From: a bacterium SCSIO 12844
GTDB lineage: Bacteria; Pseudomonadota; Gammaproteobacteria; Francisellales; Francisellaceae
DNA: 64,000 nucleotides
Assembly: GCA_024397935.1 (NCBI GenBank)
Contig: CP073743.1
Location: forward strand, 2,356,001-2,420,000
Direction: 5' to 3'
Position numbers and translations under genes: made by a program. Of this stretch, positions 37,141-46,987 are shown piece after piece (the first letter of the stretch is position 1; each line of letters opens with the position of its first letter). The notes beneath the pieces were generated by a model. It was not told the origin of the DNA. It worked only from the letters and a program-made list of their open reading frames with translations, and did not search any database.

Positions 37141-38111
37141 TCAATTGAACAAGAAAACACCGTTAAGAATAAACGATGAATCTTACTTACTGACTCTATT
37201 AACATCACTTCTGATTGCTGATTTTCATCATATACAAGTGAGTCAACATCAATAATTTCTTTTAGCGGCTGCCCTGTTACAGATTCTGTTTGATAGCAAT
37301 GAATTAAACTTTGAAAAATTTGAATATTTTTATTATATAATCTCTTTAATTGATCATGATAAAATTTAGCTAAATAATGTATCACTGATAATTCAACCCT
37401 AATCTCATGAAGTGAGTTTTGAATTTTATCTAGCTTTCTCTGACTAAAACTTGCTTTATAAAATCGATATTTAGACAAGTCAATTTGCTTTTGAAACTGC
37501 ATAATTGACTCATTAAATCGATTAACATGTTCAAATGAAATTTGTTCATCCTTTGCTAAAGATTCCAAAAGATGTGCTAAATGAGCACTATAGGCTTTTA
37601 GTAAATCTTCTATTGAAATCTTAATGGTTTGTGCAGTTAATTTTGCCGGGCGAAACATTACTTCAAAACCAACACAAATGATGCCCGCAATAACCGTATC
37701 AATCATACGATCAAAGCCAAATTGTAATGGTGAAGTATCTTGCGGATTAATCATCGCAAAAATAAAAATCACCATAATGGTAACAAAGGCGCAAGCAATG
37801 ACATAATTACTGATAATAAAGTAAGCAACAAAAAATATAATCAACGGTAATACATACAATAACAACTCACTAAACTGTAAAAGAGAAACAAGTAAGATGC
37901 CAAATAAAAGCCCAATTAATGTCCCAAGCATTCGCTCTTTAACGCGTATAGCTACAGTACCTTCTTCAAATGGGCCAAACATAATCATTACTGTCATTGG
38001 AATCCAATAACTTCTCTCAAGATTAAAAAATAATGAAATCCAAATGGCAAATGCAAAAGCAAGTGAAATCTGTATATATCGAATTAAGGTATAGTATTTT
38101 AATTCAGACAT
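37134..38111 (-). CDS. FUSC-family membrane protein, second half of a split transporter
   Basis: 325 residues from the ATG at 38111, preceded by GGGGAAG; a longer in-frame start exists at 38129. About six N-terminal membrane helices with ERSYWIPMTVMIMFGP and RVKERMLGTLIGLLFG, typical of the FUSC domain, then a cytoplasmic helical half (about 160-320). It overlaps the preceding gene by eight bases (ATGTCTGA). Together the two genes correspond to the two halves of a YccS/AaeB-like protein of ~650 residues. Likely pump of a HlyD-dependent exporter; substrate unknown. Confidence 0.8.
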   Translation of the reverse strand: MSELKYYTLIRYIQISLAFAFAIWISLFFNLERSYWIPMTVMIMFGPFEEGTVAIRVKERMLGTLIGLLFGILLVSLLQFSELLLYVLPLIIFFVAYFIISNYVIACAFVTIMVIFIFAMINPQDTSPLQFGFDRMIDTVIAGIICVGFEVMFRPAKLTAQTIKISIEDLLKAYSAHLAHLLESLAKDEQISFEHVNRFNESIMQFQKQIDLSKYRFYKASFSQRKLDKIQNSLHEIRVELSVIHYLAKFYHDQLKRLYNKNIQIFQSLIHCYQTESVTGQPLKEIIDVDSLVYDENQQSEVMLIESVSKIHRLFLTVFSCSIDQ

Positions 38112-39072
38112 GAATTGACTTCCCCACATTATGCTTAATTAATTCATAATCTGAAAAGAATGCTTCAAAGTTCTCTTGTATATTGACCATAGCATCAATT
38201 AGAATGGGTGAGTATACACCTTTTTTAGTTTCAATATGAGGCGAATCTTGCTGTTTAAGACAATCATTAATTAGATGATGTAATAATACGATTAATTGTT
38301 GATTGTTTTCACATTTTGCATAAACCATATGAATGGATAACATGGCAAGACGTAAATAATAAAATGCACTTTCTAAATCTACTCTTAATTGATCATTTTC
38401 AGGTAATTTTTTAACTAAATTGCTAACGGTTAGCGTATGCTGTGATAATTGATAAAAGTGTTCTTTACAAATACTTAATTCATCAAACTGTGTTAAATTT
38501 TCTATACCTTCTAATACATGCTGTAATCCCAAACAAACCCGTTGTACTTCACGCTCTGGATAAAACCGTGTTAATAAAAAGGCGATAACTGTTACTAGTG
38601 TTACGTTAATAATCACCGTATTAACTTGATAAAAACTACCATCAGCTAAATGGGTTAATACTGCAGATAACGTTAGAACTAGTGAAACATGTAATCGATA
38701 TAATGGTTTTTTTAAGGTTCCCAAATACATAAAAAATGCTAGAAATAAAAAAAAGCTAACCGTACCAATATAGCTAATTGCAAATAAAGTACTGCCAGAA
38801 AAACCTAGCAAACTCATCGCATACATCATAATCAAAGCTTGATATTTCTCAGTCTTATTCTGATAAAAAGGAATATTACAAAGTAATACCATTAAACAGC
38901 CCAAAAGCATAGGCATAAAAAAATTATCTAACTGAAAATAAAGATAGATAAAACCATTAATTATAACGGCTAAAACCGTTGCTGAAGCCACATGCAAAAT
39001 TTCTAAATATGGATCACGTTTAGCTTGAAATTGATGAAACCATTGCCTTAGCTTAAGTATCAATTGAAACAT
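38104..39072 (-). CDS. FUSC-like membrane protein, first half of a split transporter
   Basis: 322 residues from the ATG at 39072; the longest frame starts 48 bases earlier but would overlap HlyD by 68 bases. With this start the overlap is 20 bases, the same as in the other HlyD/FUSC pair here. Residues ~25-175 hold about six membrane helices; ~180-320 form a soluble helical domain. The sequence is more divergent from FUSC than its partner. It is followed by the second half with an eight-base overlap. Confidence 0.75.
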   Translation of the reverse strand: MFQLILKLRQWFHQFQAKRDPYLEILHVASATVLAVIINGFIYLYFQLDNFFMPMLLGCLMVLLCNIPFYQNKTEKYQALIMMYAMSLLGFSGSTLFAISYIGTVSFFLFLAFFMYLGTLKKPLYRLHVSLVLTLSAVLTHLADGSFYQVNTVIINVTLVTVIAFLLTRFYPEREVQRVCLGLQHVLEGIENLTQFDELSICKEHFYQLSQHTLTVSNLVKKLPENDQLRVDLESAFYYLRLAMLSIHMVYAKCENNQQLIVLLHHLINDCLKQQDSPHIETKKGVYSPILIDAMVNIQENFEAFFSDYELIKHNVGKSIHV

Positions 39073-40048
39073 AGGCACTCGCCCCCATATGCAATGGATA
39101 GTTTTTATCTGGTTGATCAATTTTAATTAACACAGGAAAGCGTTGTGGTAATAAAATCCACTGATTCTCATTCGGTACTTCTTGTAAATAATTCGTTGGA
39201 TTAATATATTGACGTGAAACAGCCCAATTGGTAGAGACTACTTGCCCATAATAAATTTTACTACCTAAGTACATCCGCAATCGAATAGCAACTTTTTGAC
39301 CGACCTTGACATGCGCCAAATCTGTTTCTTTAAAGTTTGCTTGAACCCACCAATGATCTGTATCGATAAATGAGAAAATTGGTTTTAATGCGGTGACTGG
39401 ATAGCCTTTTGAAATGAATAAGTTAGTAACAATACCATCTGTTTTAGCATAAACTTTTGTCTCTTTTAGGTGATATTGAGCTAGTTGTAACTCTGCTTGT
39501 GCTTGGTCTTTCTTCTGCTGTAGCTGCTGTAATTTTATTTTAAATAAATCAAGTGCGTTTTTACTAATTTCTAACTTAGATAATTCTGATTGATAACTTA
39601 ATGATAAATCATCGTACTTGGTTTTTGTCACAGCACCCGATTTAACTAATACTTGAGCATGTACATAATCTTCTCTGATTTTGGCAACAATATTTTGCTG
39701 TATTTTAATACGCTCTTTTAAATCTCGTAACTTTAATTGTCCCTCTTGTAGCTCAAACCCTGCAATTGCTAATGCATGTTTTTTGCTATTGACTGCTAAT
39801 TGATAAGGTGTTGGGTCAAGTTCAAATAAAAGATCACCAACTTTAACTTTCTGGGCATTTTTGACATAAACCTTCTCAACAACACCAGAGACTTCAGAGG
39901 CAATAGGCCTTACATTAGCAACAACAAAAGCATTATCTGTTATCGGTGAAAAATAAAAATAAAAATAAATACAATAACCAATTAAAAGCGTTAACAATAC
40001 ACCAATAACAAATCGATATTTATTGATAAAACGAACGAATGACTGCAT
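39053..40048 (-). CDS. HlyD/EmrA-family membrane fusion protein
   Basis: 331 residues from the ATG at 40048, which has GGAG seven bases upstream; a GTG further upstream opens the frame. One N-terminal membrane helix (about 14-35) precedes DNAFVVANVRPIASEVSGVV, the first lipoyl half; a long coiled-coil hairpin (about 80-190), a second lipoyl half (ETKVYAKTDGIVTNLFISKG) and a beta-barrel follow. EmrA/AaeA-like, feeding the split FUSC pump downstream. It opens a three-gene exporter operon. Confidence 0.88.
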   Translation of the reverse strand: MQSFVRFINKYRFVIGVLLTLLIGYCIYFYFYFSPITDNAFVVANVRPIASEVSGVVEKVYVKNAQKVKVGDLLFELDPTPYQLAVNSKKHALAIAGFELQEGQLKLRDLKERIKIQQNIVAKIREDYVHAQVLVKSGAVTKTKYDDLSLSYQSELSKLEISKNALDLFKIKLQQLQQKKDQAQAELQLAQYHLKETKVYAKTDGIVTNLFISKGYPVTALKPIFSFIDTDHWWVQANFKETDLAHVKVGQKVAIRLRMYLGSKIYYGQVVSTNWAVSRQYINPTNYLQEVPNENQWILLPQRFPVLIKIDQPDKNYPLHMGASAYVSIDT

Positions 40049-40169
40049 AAGAATCTCCGTATAGTACACTTGTGTTTAATCATACAATGTCGTGAAAATT
40101 AACTAAAGCATTGCCAATGGCATAAGTAAATTATTTTATTTAGCTTTGAAAAATAGCAATACTATTTAT

Positions 40170-41144
40170 TTAAGCTATCCAATTTGCAACATCAATTGCC
40201 GCATAAGTAATAATAAGTTTTGCCCCTGCACGCTTTAATCCATAAAGTGTTTCAAGCATAATGGCTTTTTCATCCACCCAACCTTTTTCAGCTGCAGCTT
40301 TAACAAGCGCATACTCTCCACTGATATGGTAAGCAACCATAGGTAAATTGGTTACTTCGCTAACTCGATAAATAATATCCATATAAGCTAATGCTGGTTT
40401 TACCATTAAAAAGTCCGCACCTTCAATCTCATCAAGAGATGCTTCACGTAATGCTTCTTTAGCGTTTCTAAAGTCCATTTGATAGGTTTTTCTGTCACCT
40501 TTAGGCGAAGAATCACAGGCAGCACGAAATGGGCCATAAAAAGCTGATGCATATTTTACTGCATAGGACATAATTGCAGTATCAACGAAACCTACCTTGT
40601 CTAGGCCTTCACGCATCGCTTGAATCATACCATCGATCATACCACTGGGCGCAACAATATCAGCACCAGCTTGTGCATGTGATATGGCTGTTTTTGCTAA
40701 TAGCGGTAACGTTTCATCATTTAACACAACATCATGATGATGATCATAAATACCACAGTGACCTTCTTCGGTATAGGCACATAAACACACATCGGTAATC
40801 ACAACTAAATTAGGTGCTTGTTTTTTTATTGCCTTAATTGCCTGTTGAACAATTCCATCATCACTATAGTTTTCAGATGCATTTTTATCTTTAATTTTTG
40901 GAATACCAAATAAAATTACAGCTGGAACTTTAGCACTAACAACTTGAGCAATAATCTCATCTAGGCGATCAACAGACCAATGATACTGACCCGGCATTGG
41001 TTTGATTTCATTTTTTACATTATTACCATGAACGACAAAAATTGGATAAATTAAGTCATTAACTGAAAGCACAGTCTCTGAAACCATATTGCGTAATGTA
41101 TGACTACTACGTAGCCGTCTTGGCCGCTCTAGTGGAAATACCAT
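40170..41144 (-). CDS. hemB: Delta-aminolevulinic acid dehydratase (porphobilinogen synthase)
   Basis: 324 residues. HemB condenses two 5-aminolevulinates into porphobilinogen, the second common step of haem synthesis. Start region FPLERPRRLRSSHTLRNMV, zinc-site CLCAYTEEGHC (three Cys, zinc-dependent class), DIVAPSGMIDGM, and the two active-site lysines in FRAACDSSPKGDRKTYQMD (first) and FLMVKPALAYMD (Schiff base) are all present. Last gene of the sspA-to-hemB operon, eight bases after yhbY. Confidence 0.96.
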   Translation of the reverse strand: MVFPLERPRRLRSSHTLRNMVSETVLSVNDLIYPIFVVHGNNVKNEIKPMPGQYHWSVDRLDEIIAQVVSAKVPAVILFGIPKIKDKNASENYSDDGIVQQAIKAIKKQAPNLVVITDVCLCAYTEEGHCGIYDHHHDVVLNDETLPLLAKTAISHAQAGADIVAPSGMIDGMIQAMREGLDKVGFVDTAIMSYAVKYASAFYGPFRAACDSSPKGDRKTYQMDFRNAKEALREASLDEIEGADFLMVKPALAYMDIIYRVSEVTNLPMVAYHISGEYALVKAAAEKGWVDEKAIMLETLYGLKRAGAKLIITYAAIDVANWIA

Positions 41145-41152
41145 GATTTTTA

Positions 41153-41443
41153 TTAATCCTTTTTATTCTTTTTCTTCTCTTTTCTTTTGCGGTATAAAAC
41201 AACAATACGACCAATTTGTTGAACTAATTGGCAATGTAGTTTCCCTGTTATTTCCGTAGCAATTAGTTTTCTATCATCACGTTCAGCGGCTATTTTTACC
41301 TTAATTAACTCATGATGTTCTAGGGCTTGGTCGATTTCTAATAATACATTCTCAGTTAAACCTTTATCACCAATCCAGATAATTGCATCTAAATGATGTG
41401 CTTTTGCTTTTAGTTCTTGTCTTTGTTTTGGGGTTAATATCAT
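41153..41443 (-). CDS. yhbY: CRM-domain RNA-binding protein YhbY
   Basis: 96 residues: a single CRS1-YhbY (CRM) domain, starting LTPKQRQELKAKAHHL with the GDKGLTE motif in the GxxG position, HELIKVKI and CQLVQQIGRIVVLYRKRK. YhbY associates with the pre-50S ribosomal particle. The tail is strongly basic (KRKEKKKNKKD). It sits between holB (42 bases) and hemB (8 bases) in the operon; E. coli yhbY is beside rlmE instead. Confidence 0.92.
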   Translation of the reverse strand: MILTPKQRQELKAKAHHLDAIIWIGDKGLTENVLLEIDQALEHHELIKVKIAAERDDRKLIATEITGKLHCQLVQQIGRIVVLYRKRKEKKKNKKD

Positions 41444-41485
41444 TAATATTTCCTTTAATTTTCTTAAATAGTGTTAATATTATTT

Positions 41486-42469
41486 CTAGTGCGTTTTTAA
41501 TTCATAATTAAACCAATCTTCAAGCCAAAGGGTTTTATTTAAATGAAATCCTTTATAAATTGCTTCATTAAGTTGGTTAAGTTTTTGATAACAGCTCATT
41601 AACACATCATACGAATAAAATTTTGATGCCATCTCAATTTGTTCTATACAATCTTTATGGATAATTGCATCAAACGCACTTAATTTGAGTTTTATTATAT
41701 CAGTAATCAGTGTATATAACCAAAAAACAATTATCTCAAACTGATCATCTTTTATTGACTGAATAAAATCAAATAACTGCTTGCGTGATAATAATAAACT
41801 AATTAACTGATCTCTTAATTGTAATTGACTTGTATCTTCAATTAGTTTTCTAATAACTAAAGGCTTACCATAAGCCATTAACCAAAGTGCTGAAACATCT
41901 ATATCCGTATTAATCAATTGGCCCTGTGACTGTAGCCATTTAACTGTATCATCAAGTGTAATATGAACAACTATTTTTTCACATCGACTGGCTATCGTTG
42001 GTAGTAATTGATCTATATAATCTGTCTCAAGTAAAAAGAATGTATTCTCTGGTGGCTCTTCAAGTAACTTTAATAAGGCATTTGCAGAAGCTTCATTTAA
42101 GCGTTGTAGTTTTTCTATGATAATAATGCGCTTACCTTTTTGATTAACACCGACTTTACTATACGATGTTAAATAAACCCGTGACTTAAGCGCTCTTATC
42201 GCATCAACACGAATCACCGCATCATCTTTTGCAATCTCAAATACATCAGGATGTACTTGCTGAGAATTCCATAATTGACAGTCTCTACAGTTATTACAAG
42301 CAACTAAACTATCATTAGCATTACAGGTTAACCCTTTCGCTAACTCAACTAATAATGCCTCAATTCCACTACCTGATTTAGCTTGAAATAATAAAGCATG
42401 TGACAAGCGGTTTGCTTTTAGTGCTTTATCTAAGTTTGTGATAACTGATTCAAACCATGGATAAATCAT
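41486..42469 (-). CDS. holB: DNA polymerase III delta' subunit
   Basis: 327 residues. Delta' is a clamp-loader subunit. N-terminal HALLFQAKSGSGIEALLVEL replaces a classical P-loop as usual for delta', followed by four zinc-binding cysteines (CNANDSLVACNNCRDC), the sensor-like EKLQRLNEASANALLKLLEE and PENTFFLLET, and SRC with the conserved arginine. The start overlaps the sohB stop by four bases (ATGA). The C-terminal collar domain is divergent. Confidence 0.92.
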   Translation of the reverse strand: MIYPWFESVITNLDKALKANRLSHALLFQAKSGSGIEALLVELAKGLTCNANDSLVACNNCRDCQLWNSQQVHPDVFEIAKDDAVIRVDAIRALKSRVYLTSYSKVGVNQKGKRIIIIEKLQRLNEASANALLKLLEEPPENTFFLLETDYIDQLLPTIASRCEKIVVHITLDDTVKWLQSQGQLINTDIDVSALWLMAYGKPLVIRKLIEDTSQLQLRDQLISLLLSRKQLFDFIQSIKDDQFEIIVFWLYTLITDIIKLKLSAFDAIIHKDCIEQIEMASKFYSYDVLMSCYQKLNQLNEAIYKGFHLNKTLWLEDWFNYELKTH

Positions 42470-43467
42470 AATTCAGGCTGCTTCATTAACCATGACTGTG
42501 TTTTTGAGGTTATTTTTTTCATTGCTGATTGTTTTTGTTTATAAGTGACTTCATAAACTGATTTACCTTCTGTATTAAATAAACCAAATAAATAATCGTC
42601 ACTCGTTGAGATATGATCAACTAAGCCCAATTGATAAGCATCATCACCCAGCCAATATTCGCCAGTTGCTACTTTGTCAACATCCAACTGCGCCCTAAAG
42701 GTTTGAATATGTTTTTTAAATAAACGATGAATTTCTTCTAATTCAGCTTTAAATTTTTCACGACCTTCTTGAGTATTTTTACCAAATACAGTTAATGTTC
42801 TTTTAAACTGGCCTGCTGTATGCTGTTCAAAATCAATACCACGACTCTCAAGCCAACGATGAAAGTTAGGTAATTGACTAATAACACCAATTGAACCAAT
42901 AATTGCAAATGGTGCAGCTAAAATCTTATCAGCAACAGATGCCATCATATAACCACCGCTAGCTGCTACTTTATCAATGATAATCGTTAAAGGTATATTT
43001 GCTTTACGAATACGTTCAAGTTGAGATGCTGCTAAACCATAACCATGTACCGTACCACCTGGTGAAGTTAATTTAATAACCACTTCATCGTCACTTGTTG
43101 CAATACTTAAAATAGCCGTGATTTCTTCTCGTAGTGATTCAACTTGAGAGGCATGAATATCTCCATCAAACTGCAATACAAATACACGTAGCTTTTGCTC
43201 ATCTTTTTTAGATTGTGCTTTCTTTTGACGTTTATCTTCTTTCAGTAATGCTTTAATTTCTGATTTAGGTAATACTTCAGTGACTATTTTTTTCTTAGTT
43301 TCTTTATATTGCTCATCTAATGACTTAATATGTAACTGACCTTTTTTGCGTACTTTATTCTTAGCTGCAATTGCAACAATACCTGCAAAGACAATTAAAA
43401 TTGCAATAACAAGGGTTATCACTTCTGCTAAGAAAAAGACATAGTCTGTTAAATGTGCTAACCACAT
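42466..43467 (-). CDS. sohB: Inner-membrane peptidase SohB (S49 family)
   Basis: 333 residues: N-terminal membrane helix (about 8-32), a basic linker, and the S49 peptidase domain with LTSPGGTVHGYGLAAS, the catalytic-serine loop KVAASGGYMMASVADKI and SIGVI. Length and the single N-terminal anchor fit SohB rather than SppA. It probably degrades signal peptides or membrane proteins. Downstream of ribD by 13 bases, overlapping holB. Confidence 0.92.
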   Translation of the reverse strand: MWLAHLTDYVFFLAEVITLVIAILIVFAGIVAIAAKNKVRKKGQLHIKSLDEQYKETKKKIVTEVLPKSEIKALLKEDKRQKKAQSKKDEQKLRVFVLQFDGDIHASQVESLREEITAILSIATSDDEVVIKLTSPGGTVHGYGLAASQLERIRKANIPLTIIIDKVAASGGYMMASVADKILAAPFAIIGSIGVISQLPNFHRWLESRGIDFEQHTAGQFKRTLTVFGKNTQEGREKFKAELEEIHRLFKKHIQTFRAQLDVDKVATGEYWLGDDAYQLGLVDHISTSDDYLFGLFNTEGKSVYEVTYKQKQSAMKKITSKTQSWLMKQPEL

Positions 43468-43480
43468 AAACGTTCATCCT

Positions 43481-44587
43481 TTATTTTTTTCGATAAATAC
43501 TTCTTATATCATCACCTAAGGGCGATACCGACTCAAGTGTGAACTGACATTTTTCAGCCATTGTATTATAACTTAAATCAAATAATGGCTTCGCTGTTTT
43601 ACCCATCACACATGGTGCTATATAATACCAGAATTCATCAATTAAACCAGCTTGTAAAAAGCTTGCTGCAAGCTTATGCCCTGTTTCAACTAATACATCA
43701 TAAATAGCATATTTTTCTTTTAAAATAAAAAGTAAGTTTACTAATAAACTTTCATCAAATGCTAATTTTACAATGTCTACATTTTTATTTTCTAACATTG
43801 CTATTTTTTCTGCATCTTCAGATGCACTGACGATGGCACATTGCCCCTGAGCATGGATAATATTAGCATCAACTGGTATCTTCAATTTACGATCAATTAC
43901 AACCCTTAAAGGTTGATCTATCGCTATATCTTCAGTTAACTTTCTGACTGTTAATGATGGATTATCTGCTAGTACGGTACCAATGCCTGTAATAATTGCA
44001 CCACTTCTTGCTCTAAGCTTTTGAACATCATTCCGTGACTTTTCAGAAGTAATCCATTTACTTTCACCTGAGGCCATTGCTGTACGCCCATCAAGGCTTG
44101 CAGCAAGTTTTAAACGCACATAAGGTTCAGATGTAGTCATCACCTTTAAAAAACCTTTATTTAAATTATCAGCTTGATCGGTTAAACAACCGCTAATAAC
44201 TTCAATACCTGCATCTTTTAGTATCTTAATACCATTAACCTCTGGATTAGGATCAACCGAGGCAATAATAACACGTTTAATGCGAGCTTTAATCAGTGCA
44301 TTGACACAAGGTGGTGTTTTACCATAATGAGAACAAGGTTCTAGGGTCACATAAACTGTTGCATTTTCAGGACTAAAGCCTAACGCTTTACAATGATTTA
44401 ATGCATTAATTTCTGCATGAGCAAAACCTGCCTTTTGATGATAGCCTTGGCCAATAATCTGATTATCTTTAACGATAATACAACCAACAGCAGGATTTGG
44501 CCGTGCCGTATAAATTCCTTTTTCAGCCAGTGTAATTGCTTTTTGCATCACCCATTGATCAAAAGCATTTAAAACATAGGTACTCAA
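43481..44587 (-). CDS. ribD: Bifunctional riboflavin deaminase/reductase RibD
   Basis: 368 residues. RibD performs the deamination and reduction steps after GTP cyclohydrolase II in riboflavin synthesis. The deaminase half has HAEINAL and LEPCSHYGKTPPC (zinc ligands); the reductase half starts VRLKLAASLDGRTAM with TGIGTVLADNPSLTVR. It starts three bases after sspA. Other rib genes are not in this window and no FMN riboswitch is seen. Confidence 0.96.
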   Translation of the reverse strand: MSTYVLNAFDQWVMQKAITLAEKGIYTARPNPAVGCIIVKDNQIIGQGYHQKAGFAHAEINALNHCKALGFSPENATVYVTLEPCSHYGKTPPCVNALIKARIKRVIIASVDPNPEVNGIKILKDAGIEVISGCLTDQADNLNKGFLKVMTTSEPYVRLKLAASLDGRTAMASGESKWITSEKSRNDVQKLRARSGAIITGIGTVLADNPSLTVRKLTEDIAIDQPLRVVIDRKLKIPVDANIIHAQGQCAIVSASEDAEKIAMLENKNVDIVKLAFDESLLVNLLFILKEKYAIYDVLVETGHKLAASFLQAGLIDEFWYYIAPCVMGKTAKPLFDLSYNTMAEKCQFTLESVSPLGDDIRSIYRKK

Positions 44588-44590
44588 AAA

Positions 44591-45205
44591 TTACTCTTCT
44601 TCTAAAACAAAAGGTATTTGTTTTTCCGCTTTAGATAATGATTTTTTAAATGAATCACGTGAGAATAAACGCTCTGCATAAGTTTTCACTGCACCAAAGT
44701 TACCATTAAGCTGAATTCCTAATAAAGGTAAGCGCCATAATAAAGGCACTAAAGTACAATCAGCTAACGATAGCTCATCAGCCATAAAATACTCACTTGA
44801 TGCAAAAATAGGCTCAATGGCTTTAAAGCTATCAATCAGTGCTTTTTTAGCAACATCCGCATCTTTATCGGCATTTAAAATCATATGCATCATTGCATAC
44901 CAATCTCGTTCAATCCTTAAAATTGCAAGCCTTGTTTTAGAGCGCATAACAGGATAGCCCGGCATTAAGGCAGGCATTGGATAACGCTCATCTAAATAAT
45001 ACATAATCACATCAGCATCATAAAAAGTCTGATCACGCTCTTGTAAAACAGGCAGACTACCATATGGGTTTAATGCTTTAATTTTCTGCGCATCTTTTTT
45101 AGGATTTAATTCCACTAGTTGAAAAGGAATCTTTTTTTCAGCTAGAATATAACGAATTCTGTGACAATAAACACATTCGCTATTAGAATATAAAATCAAC
45201 GACAT
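44591..45205 (-). CDS. sspA: Stringent starvation protein A (GST fold, RNA polymerase-associated)
   Basis: 204 residues with a thioredoxin-like N-terminal domain (SECVYCHRIRYILAEK, NPYGSLPVL, YLDERYPMPALMP) and a helical C-terminal domain (LADCTLVPLLWRLP), the standard SspA architecture. SspA binds RNA polymerase; in E. coli it controls stress and phage genes, and in Francisella it heterodimerises with MglA to control virulence genes. Whether an MglA paralogue exists cannot be seen. First gene of a six-gene operon. No sspB follows, unlike E. coli. Confidence 0.9.
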   Translation of the reverse strand: MSLILYSNSECVYCHRIRYILAEKKIPFQLVELNPKKDAQKIKALNPYGSLPVLQERDQTFYDADVIMYYLDERYPMPALMPGYPVMRSKTRLAILRIERDWYAMMHMILNADKDADVAKKALIDSFKAIEPIFASSEYFMADELSLADCTLVPLLWRLPLLGIQLNGNFGAVKTYAERLFSRDSFKKSLSKAEKQIPFVLEEE

Positions 45206-45425
45206 AATAGCTCCAATTTCTTCAATAAAAAGTAAGATTAACTTTTACCATCTCAATAATAAAGCAATCTTAATCACTTTAATGGCAGCGGTCAACTGAA
45301 TATGATTATGCATATCATTTAAACTAACATGCTTAATTGTGATTTATATGATCTCTGTTATAATCTTGTCACTTTTATTGTAATTGATTTTTTGTAAATG
45401 TAATTGCCAAAATTGGGAACCAACC

Positions 45426-46049
45426 ATGATTGAGGTCATTGGAGCATATAGTTTAAATATTTCACTTATACTCTATTGTGTTTATTTTATTCCACAGATT
45501 GTTTATAACCAAATCATAAAAAAAACCGATCAAATTAGTCTTGTGACACAAGGTTTAATGGTTATAGCAAATTTATGTGATTTTATTTATGGATTTTATT
45601 TATTTATGCCGTGGCAGTATAAATTAGTAACGATTCTTTCATTAAGCTTTTTAGCCATTCAACAAATTCAAATTGGGCTAAAACAATATAAAAACTTTAA
45701 CTTTATTGCTCTAAGTATCCTACTTGTTATATTTTTAGGAATCGTTATCAATACCATTGATAAAATGAATCTTCCGCCTAGTTCAATTAATTTATTTGGT
45801 CTTATAACTGATATTATTTATTGGGTATATTGGATACCACAAATCCTATTTAACTGGAGACATAAAAAAGCCGATGGATTTAGCCAAGTTTTTCTTTATT
45901 TAACCTTATTTGCCAGTATTTGTGATGAAATTTCTGCATTAACCTTAGGTTGGAACTATCCAAGTATCATTGGGCCATTGGTTATTATTGCGATGATTGT
46001 TACTATTTTATTCCAACATAAACTATATAACAAGCATATTTTTGGATAA
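45426..46049 (+). CDS. PQ-loop repeat membrane protein (SWEET-like)
   Basis: 207 residues from the ATG at 45426, preceded by GGGA; the longest frame begins 42 bases earlier at a TTG and adds a Cys-rich leader that I reject. Seven hydrophobic segments in two repeats, each with Pro-Gln: YFIPQIVYNQIIKKTDQIS and YWIPQILFNWRHKKADGFS. PQ-loop families transport sugars, amino acids or cystine. Substrate unknown. It stands alone. Confidence 0.8.
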   Translation: MIEVIGAYSLNISLILYCVYFIPQIVYNQIIKKTDQISLVTQGLMVIANLCDFIYGFYLFMPWQYKLVTILSLSFLAIQQIQIGLKQYKNFNFIALSILLVIFLGIVINTIDKMNLPPSSINLFGLITDIIYWVYWIPQILFNWRHKKADGFSQVFLYLTLFASICDEISALTLGWNYPSIIGPLVIIAMIVTILFQHKLYNKHIFG

Positions 46050-46072
46050 AAAACCTAATAAAATTGAATAAT

Positions 46073-46987
46073 TTATAACCGATCAAATCGAAAACAGCGA
46101 TATCGCAACAATCCTGCAATACTGATAAAAATAACACCGACAATCAACCCCCATAGCAAATGAGTATTCATTAATACTTCTTTAAATGAACCAGACTGTA
46201 TATTAACAATTTGGTCATGATAATTTATTGATTCAAACAAACTACCCCAAACCATTACTGCATCAGTAAAGCACATACTAATTGCATTGGATAAATAGGC
46301 TGTATGAAAAAATAAACTCTCGATGATCATAATTAAAATGACCGGTAATATCGCAGTTAAAAATGGTGAGCGTTTTGCAAAAGCTGAAGCTAACATACAC
46401 CAAGCAAATAATGGAAATAACCAAATACCTTGTATATAAAATGCAAAGAGCATTTTTACCCAAACAAGTACAATACTACCGACTGGCCATAAGTGACTAA
46501 TCGGTCCAATACCTAATATCAAAGCCACAATAGTTAATAAAACCAAACAAATAAATTCAGTAATAATAATACAAACCCAAGTAAAAATAGGTGCAATAAA
46601 AATCCCAGCAATAATTTTAGCGATAATACTTTCTGTGTGTGTAATTGGCATTGATAACCAAAATAATAAACTACGATCTTTGCGATCATTGTATAACGAA
46701 CCTAAAAAGAAATTAAATACCACAAGCCACATAATCAGCATTAGAGGTGATGCAATGACATAAAATACATTTTGTACGAACCCATCTGAAAGTGTTGATA
46801 AATCAGATACGTTTCCCTGATTCATGCCATTAATTACTTCATCACCATTATATAGAAATAAAGAAAATGAACAAAACGCTATAAAAAGAATTATAAATGC
46901 CAAAACTAAAGGTGCTTTTAAAAAGGCAACTTTATTTTCCCAATACTCACGCTTAATTAAAGTATAAAGCTTATTTAATATCGCCAT
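46073..46987 (-). CDS. ABC transporter permease
   Basis: 304 residues from the ATG at 46987, with GAGGAGG six bases upstream; a longer frame starts at a TTG within that site. Six membrane segments, a large extracytoplasmic loop after the first, and SLYNDRKDRSLLFWLSMP, typical of ABC-2-type permeases. It overlaps the ATPase gene by 17 bases. With the ATPase and GntR regulator it forms a YtrA-type cassette, often responding to envelope or antimicrobial stress. Confidence 0.85.
   Translation of the reverse strand: MAILNKLYTLIKREYWENKVAFLKAPLVLAFIILFIAFCSFSLFLYNGDEVINGMNQGNVSDLSTLSDGFVQNVFYVIASPLMLIMWLVVFNFFLGSLYNDRKDRSLLFWLSMPITHTESIIAKIIAGIFIAPIFTWVCIIITEFICLVLLTIVALILGIGPISHLWPVGSIVLVWVKMLFAFYIQGIWLFPLFAWCMLASAFAKRSPFLTAILPVILIMIIESLFFHTAYLSNAISMCFTDAVMVWGSLFESINYHDQIVNIQSGSFKEVLMNTHLLWGLIVGVIFISIAGLLRYRCFRFDRL

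Noticed and set aside
38104-39120. Longer start at 39120 for the first FUSC half
   Set aside because: It would overlap the HlyD gene by 68 bases; the ATG at 39072 gives a 20-base overlap identical to the other HlyD/FUSC pair.
45384-45425. N-terminal Cys-rich extension (TTG start) of the PQ-loop protein
   Set aside because: The ATG at 45426 has a GGGA site and gives the normal membrane-helix start; the extension looks like leader DNA.
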